DNA of 64,000 nucleotides, taken from Saccharopolyspora elongata. GTDB lineage: Bacteria; Actinomycetota; Actinomycetes; Mycobacteriales; Pseudonocardiaceae. Below are positions 8,796-19,246 of the stretch, piece by piece. Below the pieces are notes generated by a model. That model was not told the DNA's origin. It saw only the letters and a program-made list of their open reading frames with translations, and did not search any database. Location: NCBI RefSeq assembly GCF_004348985.1, contig NZ_SMKW01000036.1, positions 32,613 to 96,612 of the forward strand, given 5' to 3'. Each line of letters opens with the position of its first letter. Within the stretch, counting starts at the first letter, position 1. The position numbers were made by a program, and so were the translations under genes.

Positions 8796-9053
8796 TCAGG
8801 CCTCGGCCGGCAGCACGCTGACGGCCTTGCGGCCGCGGTAACGTCCGAACTCGACGGTACCGGCGGACAGCGCGAACAGGGTGTCGTCGTTGCCTCGGCC
8901 AACGTTCAGGCCGGGGTGGAACTTGGTGCCCCGCTGACGGATCAGGATCTCGCCGGCCTTGACGACCTGGCCGCCGTAGCGCTTCACCCCGAGGTACTTG
9001 GGGTTAGAGTCGCGGCCGTTCCGAGAGCTGGATGCGCCCTTCTTGTGTGCCAT
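8796..9053 (-). CDS. rpmA: 50S ribosomal protein L27
   Basis: 85 residues starting MAHKKGASSSRNGRD, the canonical L27 N-terminus that reaches toward the peptidyl-transferase centre. No Firmicutes-type cleaved N-terminal extension is present. The gene is 14 bp downstream of rplU and forms an operon with it. Confidence 0.98.
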   Translation of the reverse strand: MAHKKGASSSRNGRDSNPKYLGVKRYGGQVVKAGEILIRQRGTKFHPGLNVGRGNDDTLFALSAGTVEFGRYRGRKAVSVLPAEA

Positions 9054-9067
9054 GACTACTCAGGTCC

Positions 9068-9376
9068 TCACTTCGTGATGCCGGTGACCTCAACGCGGGT
9101 CAGCTTCTGACGGTGACCCTGGCGCTTGTGGTAGCCGGTCTTGTTCTTGAACTTGTGGATGCGGATCTTGGGGCCCTTGGTCTGCTCGACCAGCTTGCCG
9201 GTCACCGACACCTTGGCCAGCGCGTCGGCGTCGGTCGTGACATCAGAGCCATCGACGACCAGAAGCGCCGGGAAACTGACCTCGGAGCCCAGCTCGCCCT
9301 CGAGCTTCTCGACCTCGACGACGTCCCCGACAGCCACCTTGTACTGCTTGCCGCCGGTCTTGACGATCGCGTACAT
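9068..9376 (-). CDS. rplU: 50S ribosomal protein L21
   Basis: 102 residues (MYAIVKTGGKQYKV at the start, KKRxGHRQ-type KRQGHRQKLTRV near the end), the standard L21 signature of a 23S rRNA-binding protein of the large subunit. It is first in the rplU-rpmA operon. In most actinobacteria rne lies directly upstream; here more than 10 kb of unrelated genes intervene. Confidence 0.98.
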   Translation of the reverse strand: MYAIVKTGGKQYKVAVGDVVEVEKLEGELGSEVSFPALLVVDGSDVTTDADALAKVSVTGKLVEQTKGPKIRIHKFKNKTGYHKRQGHRQKLTRVEVTGITK

Positions 9377-9793
9377 GAGTCGGAAGTCTCCTGCTGCTCG
9401 GTTTCGCTACTTCACCAGGTCTGCGGCGGACGTCCACCTCGACCGCGTGGGACGAGGATTCCTACCACGCCGCCGGTGCAGCGCCTCGGTGGGTTCCTGT
9501 CTCGGCAGCCGAGCCGCACGGGCGATCGCATTCGAAACAGGCGTTTTATCTCTCCGCCCGTCCGGCGGCGAGAAGTTCTCACCCATCATACAGACCGCTT
9601 TCCGGACCCCGATCGACCGGGGGCGTACCGCGGGAGGAACCGGCCACGAGGGCCGATGACGAGCGAGCCGCGACAGCGTACGACCGCCGGAACCGCGTGG
9701 TCAAATCCAGCCACGGTCGCCGTCTGATCTGCCAGGCTCTGACCTGCGCTTGCTACGGTGAGGCGCTATTGATCGGAACTGGGGAAACAAAGC
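9377..9793. other. 417-bp divergent intergenic region (rplU / membrane protein)
   Basis: No credible coding frame or RNA gene was seen. It must hold the promoter for rplU-rpmA on the minus strand and that of the glycan locus on the plus strand. No clear hairpin leader was recognised upstream of rplU, although short C/T-rich stretches lie near 9383-9395. Confidence 0.5.
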
Positions 9794-11494
9794 GTGACTG
9801 ACATCGCATCGGAGACCGACCCGGGCGAGCGCGCCACCCCCGAAGCCCCCATTCCAGGCCCGGTGCGGCGGTTCGGCCCCGTGCTGCTCGGCCTGTCGGC
9901 GATCGTCCCGCCGCTGATGATGCTTCGGGAAGTGCTGCGCTACCCGCAGATGCACTTCTACGACTACTGGTGGGTCCTGCTCGACCTCACCGACGACGAC
10001 GGCTCGTTGCGCCCGGAGGCGCTGTTCGGGTTCCGCAACGAGCACCCGTTCGTGCTGCCCAGCCTGCTGTTCTGGCTCAGCGCCCGGTTCGGGCACGGCC
10101 TCAACCAGCCGCTCGGGCTGGTGATCATCGCGTTCGGGGTCGCCAGCGTCCTGCTGGTGTGGGCGATGCTGCCGAAGTCGCTGAACCCGTGGCAGCGGGC
10201 CGGGCTGGTGGCGGCCGCCGCCACGCTGGTGTTCAACCCGCACGGCATCCACAACTACGTGCGCTCGATGAGCGGGGCGTCCTGGATCCTCGCGCTGATG
10301 CTGGTGCTCGCCGCGCTGCTGGCGATGCAGCGCGAACACCGGGTGCTCGCGATCGTGTTCGGGCTGCTGGCGTCGATCAGCTACGGCACGTCGTTCGCGG
10401 TGTGGCCGGCGCTGGCGCTGGTGGCGTGGCTGCGCGGGGACCGCCGCCGCTGGGTCGCGACGCCGCTGGTGGTCGGGTTCCTCGTGGTGGCCTCGTGGCT
10501 GGTGCTGCGCGGCCCGCAGGGCGGTGGCGGCGCTTCGCCGACCGACGATCCGGCGCAGGCGCTGCTCGCCGGGCTGAGCATGCTCGGCATGGTGTGGACC
10601 GGCACCGAGCCGTCGATCGCGCTGATCGCGGGCGTGGCGGGCCTGGCCGTACTCGTGCTGCACGTCCGGCAGACACGCGAGGAGTTCCGCAGCGCCGCGC
10701 CGTGGTGGGGGCTGGCGGTCTACGCGGCCGGCTGCGCGGTGATGATCTCCGGCTCGCGGGCCGCGTTCGGCGAGGCCGCCGGGCTGCAGAGCCGGTACAA
10801 CAGCATGACCGCCGCGCTGTGGATCGCGGTGCTGGTGATCGTGGTCGCCTGGCCGCGCTGGCCGAAGGTCCGCACCGTCGCCGTGGCGGGCACGGTGCTG
10901 GCCACCGTCGCACTCGGCGCTCCCATGGCGCAGAGCGTGCGCTCCGATGCGCCGAACCAGAACCTGCTCGCCATCGCCGCGCGCATCGGCCACCCCGACG
11001 CGTTCGAGGACCGGTTCCCCGAGCCGGACCGCCTGCTGCCGCGGCTGCAGGCGCTCGGGCACTACCCGTTCTCCGGCGAGTTCACGCTCGGCTGCCCCGA
11101 CGGCCTGGAGATCGGCGACCGGGTCAGCACCGCGGACTGGCGGACGCCCAGCGACGGCGCGCTGCGCGAGCCGCGCCCGGACGGCCGCGACGTGGTGCTC
11201 AACGTGGAGACCGACCAGATCCAGGGCGGGGCCCGGATGCTCAAGGGCTGGGCGATCTCCGGCATCGAGCGGGCCGACTGCGTCGCCGTGCTCGACCAGA
11301 CCGGCACGGTCATCGGCGGCGGCGTGGTCGACATCCCGCGCTCGGACGCGGAAGCCCAGACGCCCGGCATCGAGATCGGCCTGGGCTTCGAGGCGGTCGC
11401 CCCCGCGCAGCCCGGGCCGGTGCGCGTCGCCTTCCACTTCCCCGACGGCTGGTGGATCCGGCCCCTCACGGAAAGCCCGCAGGTCAAGTCATGA
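9794..11494 (+). CDS. Polytopic membrane protein, candidate GT-C-type glycosyltransferase
   Basis: 566 residues, not confidently assigned to a named family. About 11-12 hydrophobic segments lie between residues 30 and 390, followed by a C-terminal domain of about 170 residues expected outside the membrane. After the first segment comes an acidic/aromatic loop (FYDYWWVLLDLTDDD), the place where GT-C enzymes carry catalytic Asp residues. The start is GTG at 9794. It overlaps the next gene, a GtrB-like glycosyltransferase, by 4 bp (ATGA), and an Emb arabinosyltransferase follows. By inference it uses a polyprenyl-phosphate sugar made by its neighbour to decorate a cell-wall glycan. A transporter or a purely structural role cannot be excluded. 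Confidence 0.6.
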   Translation: MTDIASETDPGERATPEAPIPGPVRRFGPVLLGLSAIVPPLMMLREVLRYPQMHFYDYWWVLLDLTDDDGSLRPEALFGFRNEHPFVLPSLLFWLSARFGHGLNQPLGLVIIAFGVASVLLVWAMLPKSLNPWQRAGLVAAAATLVFNPHGIHNYVRSMSGASWILALMLVLAALLAMQREHRVLAIVFGLLASISYGTSFAVWPALALVAWLRGDRRRWVATPLVVGFLVVASWLVLRGPQGGGGASPTDDPAQALLAGLSMLGMVWTGTEPSIALIAGVAGLAVLVLHVRQTREEFRSAAPWWGLAVYAAGCAVMISGSRAAFGEAAGLQSRYNSMTAALWIAVLVIVVAWPRWPKVRTVAVAGTVLATVALGAPMAQSVRSDAPNQNLLAIAARIGHPDAFEDRFPEPDRLLPRLQALGHYPFSGEFTLGCPDGLEIGDRVSTADWRTPSDGALREPRPDGRDVVLNVETDQIQGGARMLKGWAISGIERADCVAVLDQTGTVIGGGVVDIPRSDAEAQTPGIEIGLGFEAVAPAQPGPVRVAFHFPDGWWIRPLTESPQVKS

Positions 11495-12468
11495 CGGAAG
11501 CCGCACCGGAAGTCGAGGTCTCGCTGCTGGCCCCGGCCAAGAACGAACGGGAGAACCTGCCCCGGCTGTTCGCCGAGATCCGCGACGCTATGCAGCAGCA
11601 GCCCCGGAGCTGGGAGCTGCTGGTCGTCGACGACGGCAGCACCGACGACAGCTGGCAGGTGATCGCCGAGCAGGCGCGGCAGGATTCCCGGTTCCGCGGC
11701 ATCCGGTTGCGGCGCAACTTCGGCAAGGCCGCGGCGCTGGCCGCGGGCGTCGCCGAGGTCCGCGGGCGGTTATTGGTGACGCTGGACGCCGACCTGCAGG
11801 ACGACCCCGCCGAGATCCCGCGCCTGCTCGACGAGCTCGACGACGGGGCCGACCTGGTCGGCGGCCACAAGGCGCAGCGGCAGGACCCGCTGGGCAAGCG
11901 GCTGCCGTCGAAGGTGTTCAACTGGGTCACCGGGCTGATCACCGGCCTGAAGCTCGCGGACCACAACTGCGGGCTGAAGGCCGCGCGCACCGAGGTCTAC
12001 CGGCGCGTGCCGCTGTACGGGGAGCTGCACCGCTACATCCCGGCGCTGGCGCACCAGCTGGGCTACCGGGTGCGCGAGCTGGCCGTGCACCACCGGCCGC
12101 GGGTGCACGGCAAGTCCAACTACGGGTTCGAACGGTACGTGCGCGGCGCGCTGGACCTGCTCACGGTCGTCGCGCTCACCCGCTACGGGCGGCGCCCGGC
12201 GCACCTCTTCGGCGGGCTGGGGCTGCTGGCCGGGACGATCGGCACGCTGATCCTGCTCTACCTGACCGGGGTGTGGGTGTTCACCGAGCAGTCGATCGGC
12301 ACCCGTCCGCTGCTGACGCTGGGCATCCTGCTGGAGATTTTCGCTGTGCAGATGATCTCCGTGGGCCTGCTCGCGGAGCTGGTGCTGCACCGGACCGGGC
12401 GGGACCGGGATGTGGATGTGCTGGTGGCCGATCAGACGACGACCGAAAACCCGGCGCAGTCCGCCTGA
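11491..12468 (+). CDS. Glycosyltransferase family 2, polyprenyl-phosphate sugar synthase-like (GtrB/DPM type)
   Basis: 325 residues. The GT-A domain has LLAPAKNERENLP at the N-terminus, VVDDGSTDDS, and the metal-binding Asp99-x-Asp101 in TLDADLQDDP. HHRPRVHGKSNYG near 210-220 is the conserved acceptor-side motif of GtrB/DPM enzymes. Two C-terminal membrane helices (about 240-310) anchor it. Such enzymes move a sugar from UDP or GDP to undecaprenyl or decaprenyl phosphate at the inner membrane face. The ATG overlaps the stop of the preceding membrane-protein gene, so the two are probably made together as donor synthase and transferase. The sugar is unknown. Confidence 0.88.
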   Translation: MTEAAPEVEVSLLAPAKNERENLPRLFAEIRDAMQQQPRSWELLVVDDGSTDDSWQVIAEQARQDSRFRGIRLRRNFGKAAALAAGVAEVRGRLLVTLDADLQDDPAEIPRLLDELDDGADLVGGHKAQRQDPLGKRLPSKVFNWVTGLITGLKLADHNCGLKAARTEVYRRVPLYGELHRYIPALAHQLGYRVRELAVHHRPRVHGKSNYGFERYVRGALDLLTVVALTRYGRRPAHLFGGLGLLAGTIGTLILLYLTGVWVFTEQSIGTRPLLTLGILLEIFAVQMISVGLLAELVLHRTGRDRDVDVLVADQTTTENPAQSA

Positions 12469-12729
12469 TCGTGTTCGGGTCGCTGTGCGGACTCGTTTCC
12501 GGAACTGTTTCGCGCGGCGGGGGCGCTCGCGGAGGCGGACCAAGCCGCAGCGTCGCTCCAACAACGAATGCCGCGCGCCGCCGCGGCAAGACCGACGCTA
12601 TTGCACCCCAGCACACCCACCCGCTACGACCAGGCAGAACGCGCGGCACCGCGGGCATGCAAATGCGGTCCGGCGGACGCGCGAGGGGTGCGCACAAGTG
12701 CGGGCGATCAGCGCCCGTATGGTCTCCAC

Positions 12730-15700
12730 GTGCACCCAGGGTCGGCGAAAAAACTTCGGCTGTACGCCTCGCTGCTCGGGCTCGTCGGCACCGTGCTGGC
12801 GTTGCTCGTGCCCTTCCTACCTGTCAATCACGATGTGGTGACATTACGGTGGCCAACCGCTGAAGGCACCAGATCGGTGTCCGCTCCGTTGGTCGCCTAC
12901 TCACCGCTGTGGCTCGACACGAAGGTGCCGTGCGCGGCCGCGCGCAGCCTGGACGCGCGCACCGCGGGGCCGGCGATCCTGCTGAGCACCAATCCGCCGT
13001 CCTCGGACTACGGCAGGCTGACCGGGCTGACGCTGCAGGTCGACGAGGGCCAGGCCGCTCTGTTCTCCAAGGGGCGGCAGATCAGTACGGTGCAGCTGCC
13101 CGCCGGCGCGTGCTCGATCGACGTGCGCGCGGACGCCGATGGCACCACCGCGAGCATCGACGGGCAGGCGTGGGCGCGCATTCTCGGCGATCAGCGCCCG
13201 CAGCTGACCGGCATCTACTCGTCGCTGGACAACGCCGTGGACGACGTGCGCGGGCTGTCCTTCGAGGCGCGCGTCGACAACCGGTTCAGCAGCTACGCGA
13301 CGCCGCTCAAGCTCGTGGTGATCGCCCTAGCCGTGGCCGCGTTCATCGGTTCGGTGCTCTGCCTGCGGAAGCTGGACACGCGCGCCGGCCGTCGCGCGCC
13401 GCGGCTGGCCCCGCTGCGCTGGTGGAAGCCGACGTTCCGCGACGTCTCGGTGTTCGGCGCGCTGGGCCTGTGGTGGCTGATCGGCGCGATGACGTCCGAC
13501 GACGGTTACGTGCTGAGCATGGTGCGGTCGGCCGAGAGCGCCGGGTACGTCAGCAACTACTACCGCTGGTTCGCCAACCCCGAGTCGCCGTTCGGCTGGT
13601 TCTACGAGTTCTACGCGCTGTGGGTGCAGATCTCGACGGCGACGCCGTGGGTGCGGCTGCCCGCGCTGCTGATGGGCATCGTCAGCTGGTTGCTGATCAG
13701 CCGCGAGGTGCTGCCGAGACTTGGCCAGCAGGTGCGGCGCAGCAACGCCGCAGGCTGGGCCGCCGCCGCGGTGTTCCTGGCGTTCTGGCTGCCCTACAAC
13801 AACGGGCTCCGGGCCGAGCCGGTCGTGGTGCTGTTCTCGCTGCTGGCGCTGTGCGCCGTCGAGCGCGCCGTGGCGACCGGCCGGCTGATGCCCGCCGCGC
13901 TGGGCCTGGTCGGCGCCGCCCTATCGGTGGGCGTCAACCCGCACGGCCTCGTCGCGGTGCTGCCCTACATCGCCGCGATCAAGCCGCTGTACCGGCTGGT
14001 CCGCAAGCGGGCCCAGGATTTCGGCTGGTTGCCGGTGCTGGCGCCGATCTCCGCTTCCGGGTTCGTGATCCTGACGCTGGTGTTCTACGACCAGACCTGG
14101 CAGTCGGTCATGGACGCGATGGAGCTCAAGACCACCTTCGGCCCGAACGGCCGCTGGTACGAGGAGCTCAACCGCTACAGCCTGCTGTTCAGCCAGAGCC
14201 CGGACGGCTCGCTGACCCGACGGTTCCCGGTGCTGCTGGTGATCCTCTGCCTGGCCACCTGCGCCGTGGTGCTGCTGCGGCGCGGCCGCATCCGCGGTGC
14301 CGGGCTCGGCCCGAGCCGGCGGCTGCTCGCGGTCACCGCGATGTGCTTCGCGGTGCTCGCCCTGACCCCGACCAAGCACACCCACCACTTCGGCATCTTC
14401 GCCGCCTTCGGCGGTGCCCTGGCGGCGCTGACCGCGCTGGCCACCAGCACCACCGTGCTGCGCTCCCGCCGCAACCGGGCCGCCTTCGTCGCCGGTCTGA
14501 TGGTGATCCTGGCGTTCGCCTCCACCGGGCCGAACGCCTGGTGGTACGTCTCGGGCTGGGGCGTTCCGTGGTTCGACAAGCCGCCGTCGATCAGCGGGCA
14601 CAACTTCAGCACGCTGTTCCTGGTGTTCGCCGCGATAGCGGGCGTGATCGCGCTGATCGAGCACCTGCGCATCGACGAGAACAACCCGAAGATCGTCGAC
14701 GAGCGCTGGGACAGCCCGGAGAAGCGCAGCCGCGCCCTGCGGCTGGGCACCGCACCGTTGTCGCTGCTCTGCGCGCTGATGGTGTTCGGCGAGCTCGCCG
14801 CGTTCGGCAAGGCCATCCAGGAGCGCGGCGACAGCTACAGCCTGTCCACGGACAACGTCAAGCAGCTCACCGGCACCAGCTGCGGGTTGTCGGACTACAT
14901 CGGGGTCGAGACCGATCCGCAGGCCAGCGTCCTGCCGGTGGCGCCCGACCAGCCCTCGGTGGTCGCGCCGACCCGGGACCCGGCGGTGCCGGTGCCGCCG
15001 CGCCGTCTGGCCGGCCGGGAAACCGCCGAGCAGTACCTGCAGCCCAAGCAGGTGGGCTTCACCCGGCCCGGCGTGCCCGCCAGCGACGGCGTCGACTCGG
15101 ATGCGCCGAGCTGGAAGCCGCCGCACCAGTTCGGCGGCGACAACGCGCCGGCCTGGGGCAGTTTCGACGAGGCCGGCACCAACACCGGCGAACTGCGCAC
15201 TCCCTGGTACGACATCCCGGATTCGGCCCGCAACGGCGAGGTGCCGATGGCGGTGAGCCTGGCGGGCGCGGAGACCGGCGCGAACTTCGTGGTCCTCGAA
15301 TTCGGCAAGGACACCGATCGGGGCTTCGAGATCACCGGCCGCTACACCGTGGAGCAGGGCCCGCCGCCCGGGTGGCGGGATCACCGCTACATGCTCGGCG
15401 CCGAGGCCGAGGGCGCGACGAAGATGCGGCTGATCGCCGTCGACCAGGCGCTGGGCCGGGAAGGCTGGATCGCGGTGACCGCGCCGCGGGTGCCGAAGCT
15501 GACGAACATGACCGAGGTCATCGGGAACAGCGCGACGTTCGTCGAGTGGCCGGCCGCGCTGGTGCACCCGTGCCTGCGGATTTCCGGTCTGTACAACGGG
15601 ATCGCGGAGATGCCGCAGTTCCGGGTGTCGGCCGGCGAGGAGGTCCGGGACGTCGGTGAGGGCTGGTCGTCGCCGGACGCCGGCGGGCCGTTCGGCTGGC

Positions 15701-15957
15701 TGACGATCGCGTCCAGCGTCCGCGAGCTGCCGACCTACCTGCGCAACGATCCGCAGCAGGACTGGGGTTCGTTGTACGTGGTGCACCCGTACGACGCGGA
15801 TGCGCTGCCCGCGCAGGCGGCGATCGAGGTGCATTCGGAGACCCACTGGGGCACCTGGTCGCCCGGCCCGCTGACGCAGGCCCTGGAGCTGCCGGGCGAC
15901 ATGCCCAGCTCCGACGACCGCACGGACATCCCGACGTTCGACGACAAGCAGGACTGA
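12730..15957 (+). CDS. Arabinosyltransferase, Emb family (cell-wall arabinan)
   Basis: 1075 residues, the usual Emb length. It polymerises arabinofuranose from decaprenyl-phosphoryl-arabinose on arabinogalactan or lipoarabinomannan outside the membrane. The N-terminal helix (LRLYASLLGLVGTVLALL) is followed by an extracytoplasmic jelly-roll domain. The GT-C core carries the catalytic pair Asp257-Asp258 in MTSDDGYVL, many further helices and the Emb segment PNAWWYVSGWGVPW. A C-terminal carbohydrate-binding domain lies at about 760-1060. GTG at 12730 gives the normal N-terminus; the frame extends upstream to 12568 with unrelated Arg-rich residues. Only one emb gene is in this window, so embA, embB or embC cannot be chosen. 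A 15-bp terminator follows. Confidence 0.93.
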   Translation: MHPGSAKKLRLYASLLGLVGTVLALLVPFLPVNHDVVTLRWPTAEGTRSVSAPLVAYSPLWLDTKVPCAAARSLDARTAGPAILLSTNPPSSDYGRLTGLTLQVDEGQAALFSKGRQISTVQLPAGACSIDVRADADGTTASIDGQAWARILGDQRPQLTGIYSSLDNAVDDVRGLSFEARVDNRFSSYATPLKLVVIALAVAAFIGSVLCLRKLDTRAGRRAPRLAPLRWWKPTFRDVSVFGALGLWWLIGAMTSDDGYVLSMVRSAESAGYVSNYYRWFANPESPFGWFYEFYALWVQISTATPWVRLPALLMGIVSWLLISREVLPRLGQQVRRSNAAGWAAAAVFLAFWLPYNNGLRAEPVVVLFSLLALCAVERAVATGRLMPAALGLVGAALSVGVNPHGLVAVLPYIAAIKPLYRLVRKRAQDFGWLPVLAPISASGFVILTLVFYDQTWQSVMDAMELKTTFGPNGRWYEELNRYSLLFSQSPDGSLTRRFPVLLVILCLATCAVVLLRRGRIRGAGLGPSRRLLAVTAMCFAVLALTPTKHTHHFGIFAAFGGALAALTALATSTTVLRSRRNRAAFVAGLMVILAFASTGPNAWWYVSGWGVPWFDKPPSISGHNFSTLFLVFAAIAGVIALIEHLRIDENNPKIVDERWDSPEKRSRALRLGTAPLSLLCALMVFGELAAFGKAIQERGDSYSLSTDNVKQLTGTSCGLSDYIGVETDPQASVLPVAPDQPSVVAPTRDPAVPVPPRRLAGRETAEQYLQPKQVGFTRPGVPASDGVDSDAPSWKPPHQFGGDNAPAWGSFDEAGTNTGELRTPWYDIPDSARNGEVPMAVSLAGAETGANFVVLEFGKDTDRGFEITGRYTVEQGPPPGWRDHRYMLGAEAEGATKMRLIAVDQALGREGWIAVTAPRVPKLTNMTEVIGNSATFVEWPAALVHPCLRISGLYNGIAEMPQFRVSAGEEVRDVGEGWSSPDAGGPFGWLTIASSVRELPTYLRNDPQQDWGSLYVVHPYDADALPAQAAIEVHSETHWGTWSPGPLTQALELPGDMPSSDDRTDIPTFDDKQD

Positions 15958-15968
15958 CCCGGGCAGCA

Positions 15969-16005
15969 GGGCCCCGCCGACCGAACGAGCCGGTCGGCGG
16001 GGCCC
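15969..16005 (+). terminator. Terminator after the emb gene
   Basis: A perfect 15-bp stem (GGGCCCCGCCGACCG at 15969-15983, complement at 15991-16005) with a 7-nt loop, starting 12 bp after the stop codon and followed by TTCGCGTT. Confidence 0.9.
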
Positions 16006-16045
16006 TTCGCGTTCCGGTGTTGGGGTCGATGGGCATCATGGGGTC

Positions 16046-16777
16046 GTGAGCCGGTATCGGGAGCGGCCGCCGGTCGGCGCGCTGACCGGGGCGATCGCCT
16101 GCGTGTGGACGCACGGGGCGGACGCGGACTGCCACGTGCAGCGGGTGGTCCCGGACGGCTGCGTGGACCTGATCTGGATGGGCGATCGCCTCGACGTGGT
16201 CGGGCCGGACACCTCCGCCCGGCTCGCGGAGCTGCCGCCGGGGAGCCGCATCACCGGGATCCGGGCCAGGCCCGGCGCCGCCCGGCTGCTGCTGGGCGAC
16301 ATTCCGCCCACCGAGCTGCGCGATCTGCAGGTCGACGGCCTGGACTGCTGGGGCGCCTCGATCCGGTACGCAGTGGACAGGATCAGCGAGGCGCCGGAGC
16401 AGGCGGGGCGGGTTCTCGAGGAGTTCGCCTGCTCCCGGTTGTCGGAGTACCGGCCCGATCCGGCGCTCGCGGCCGTCGTCGCGGCCCTGGACTCGCCTGC
16501 CCCGCTCGCGGTTCCGGCTCTCGCCGACACCCTCGGGTTGTCCGAGCGCCAGCTGCGGCGACGCGTCACCGCCGCCGTCGGCTACGGCCCGCAGACCCTC
16601 GCCGCGGTGCTCCGCTTCCAGCGGGCGGCGCGGCGCGGCACCGGCCCTGGCGGGCTCGCGGAGCTCGCCCACGTCACCGGCTACGCCGACCAGGCGCACC
16701 TCACGCGCGAATTCCGCCGCCTGGCCGGCGTGACCCCGGGTCGGTACTTCAGCCCGCTTCCGCACAACCACCCGTGA
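16046..16777 (+). CDS. AraC-family transcriptional regulator
   Basis: 243 residues. The N-terminal ligand-type domain contains RVVPDGCVDLIWMGD, typical of AraC relatives with the DUF6597-like sensor. The C-terminal double helix-turn-helix (about 155-235) has LADTLGLSERQLRRR and a second helix set ending in YADQAHLTREFRRL and PGRYF. It probably controls a neighbouring transporter or enzyme gene, but the target is not evident. GTG start at 16046. The final residues (NHP) and stop codon lie next to, and possibly inside, the terminal repeat of the fold-back element that follows. Confidence 0.9.
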   Translation: MSRYRERPPVGALTGAIACVWTHGADADCHVQRVVPDGCVDLIWMGDRLDVVGPDTSARLAELPPGSRITGIRARPGAARLLLGDIPPTELRDLQVDGLDCWGASIRYAVDRISEAPEQAGRVLEEFACSRLSEYRPDPALAAVVAALDSPAPLAVPALADTLGLSERQLRRRVTAAVGYGPQTLAAVLRFQRAARRGTGPGGLAELAHVTGYADQAHLTREFRRLAGVTPGRYFSPLPHNHP

Positions 16778-16778
16778 G

Positions 16779-17048
16779 TACTTCTGGTCGCTGTAGAGCC
16801 TGTTTCCGAACTTGCTCTGCGTGGCGGTGCGGGTAGCGGAACCTCAGAGGCCTTCTCGCTGTGGGATCCCCGACTCATGAATGCCAATTCACCACGTCGG
16901 GGCTGTCCTCGCGAGAAGACCCCTGAGAACCCGCAGCGGTGCAAGCTGCGTAGGTGGGCTAAGCGGCTTCGCCGCTTCAAATACAAACCCCGCGCTACCA
17001 CACCTCACACCACGACATCCAAAACAGCCTCTATAGCAACCAAAAGTA
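16779..17048. mobile_element. MITE-like fold-back element with terminal inverted repeats (270 bp)
   Basis: Terminal repeats 16779-16805 (TACTTCTGGTCGCTG...) and 17022-17048 match in inverted orientation at 23 of 27 bases. A second inverted pair inside (16843-16874 against 16896-16927) matches at about 24 of 32, so the whole piece folds on itself around 16885. A 5-bp match (CCGTG) continues outside the ends. The element has no coding capacity and fills the gap between the AraC stop (16777) and the carboxylesterase stop (17066). TA is present at both ends, which would fit an IS630-type target, but no longer target duplication is visible. Confidence 0.65.
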
Positions 17049-17065
17049 GACACGGCACGGGACGA

Positions 17066-18571
<1,506 letters not shown>

Positions 18572-18593
18572 GGCACCTCCGTGCGTTGCCGGC

Positions 18594-19202
18594 TCACCCG
18601 GACCGGGTGGCCAGGTCGAACATGGTCGCGAGCTCGCGGGCGTAGCGGTCGGCGTCGGCGTCGGGTTCCACCCCGAGGCGCAGTGCGACGCCGTCCAGCG
18701 CGTGGCGCAGCGCCACGGCCATCACGTGCGGGTCGAAGTCCCGGAACTCCCCCGTCAGCTGGCCGGCGCGGAGCATTTCCCGCAAGCCTTCGAGTTCCCG
18801 CCGGTGCGGCAGCGCCGCGTCGTCGCCGCGCTCGTTCAGGAAGATCTCGGTGAGCGCCCGGATCTTCCGGTGGTGCGCGCGGTAGAAGTCCACACTGGAC
18901 TCGATGAACGCCCGGAGCCGGCCGCGCGCCGTGCCCGCAGCCTCGATGCGCTCCCCCACCAGCTCCTCGGCCGCCGCGTAGACGTCGGTGACCACCTGCT
19001 GCATCAGCTCGGCCTTGCTCCGGAAGTGGTAGGAGATCATCCCCGTGCTGCTCAGGCCCGCCCGCTTGGCGATCTGCCCGAACGACGCGCGCGAGTATCC
19101 GAGCTCGACGATCGTGTCGATGGCGGCCTCGACGATCTGCGCCCGCCGGCCCCGCTCGGTAAACGACCGTCCTTGCTCACCTGAGCCGGAATTTGCTCGC
19201 AT
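18594..19202 (-). CDS. TetR-family transcriptional regulator
   Basis: About 202 residues. The N-terminal helix-turn-helix (residues 18-62) reads QIVEAAIDTIVELGYSRAS, FGQIAKRAGLS and ISYHFRSKAELM. The rest is a helical ligand-binding domain. ATG at 19202 is preferred over the in-frame TTG at 19208 because family N-termini match from there. The start codon sits in the centre of a perfect inverted repeat and three further copies of the half-site surround it, a strong sign of autorepression. It is followed by the carboxylesterase gene, its likely co-regulated partner. Confidence 0.9.
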   Translation of the reverse strand: MRANSGSGEQGRSFTERGRRAQIVEAAIDTIVELGYSRASFGQIAKRAGLSSTGMISYHFRSKAELMQQVVTDVYAAAEELVGERIEAAGTARGRLRAFIESSVDFYRAHHRKIRALTEIFLNERGDDAALPHRRELEGLREMLRAGQLTGEFRDFDPHVMAVALRHALDGVALRLGVEPDADADRYARELATMFDLATRSG

Positions 19203-19228
19203 GAGCAAAACCTAGCACAGGCGAGCAA
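19174..19228. promoter_or_regulatory. TetR operator cluster overlapping the regulator's start codon
   Basis: A perfect inverted repeat TTTGCTC-gcat-GAGCAAA spans 19192-19209; its spacer contains the start codon. Further GAGCAA half-sites occur near 19173-19178 (as TTGCTC inside the gene) and near 19222-19227 upstream. Four copies in 55 bp support specific binding by the adjacent TetR protein. Confidence 0.6.
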
Positions 19229-19246
19229 GAATGGGAGCGCCGCGGA

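Noticed and set aside
9377..9793. L21 leader RNA or riboswitch
   Set aside because: No convincing conserved structure could be drawn by eye.
13921..15846. 641-codon minus-strand frame opposite the emb gene
   Set aside because: Arg/His/Gln-rich shadow of the arabinosyltransferase frame.
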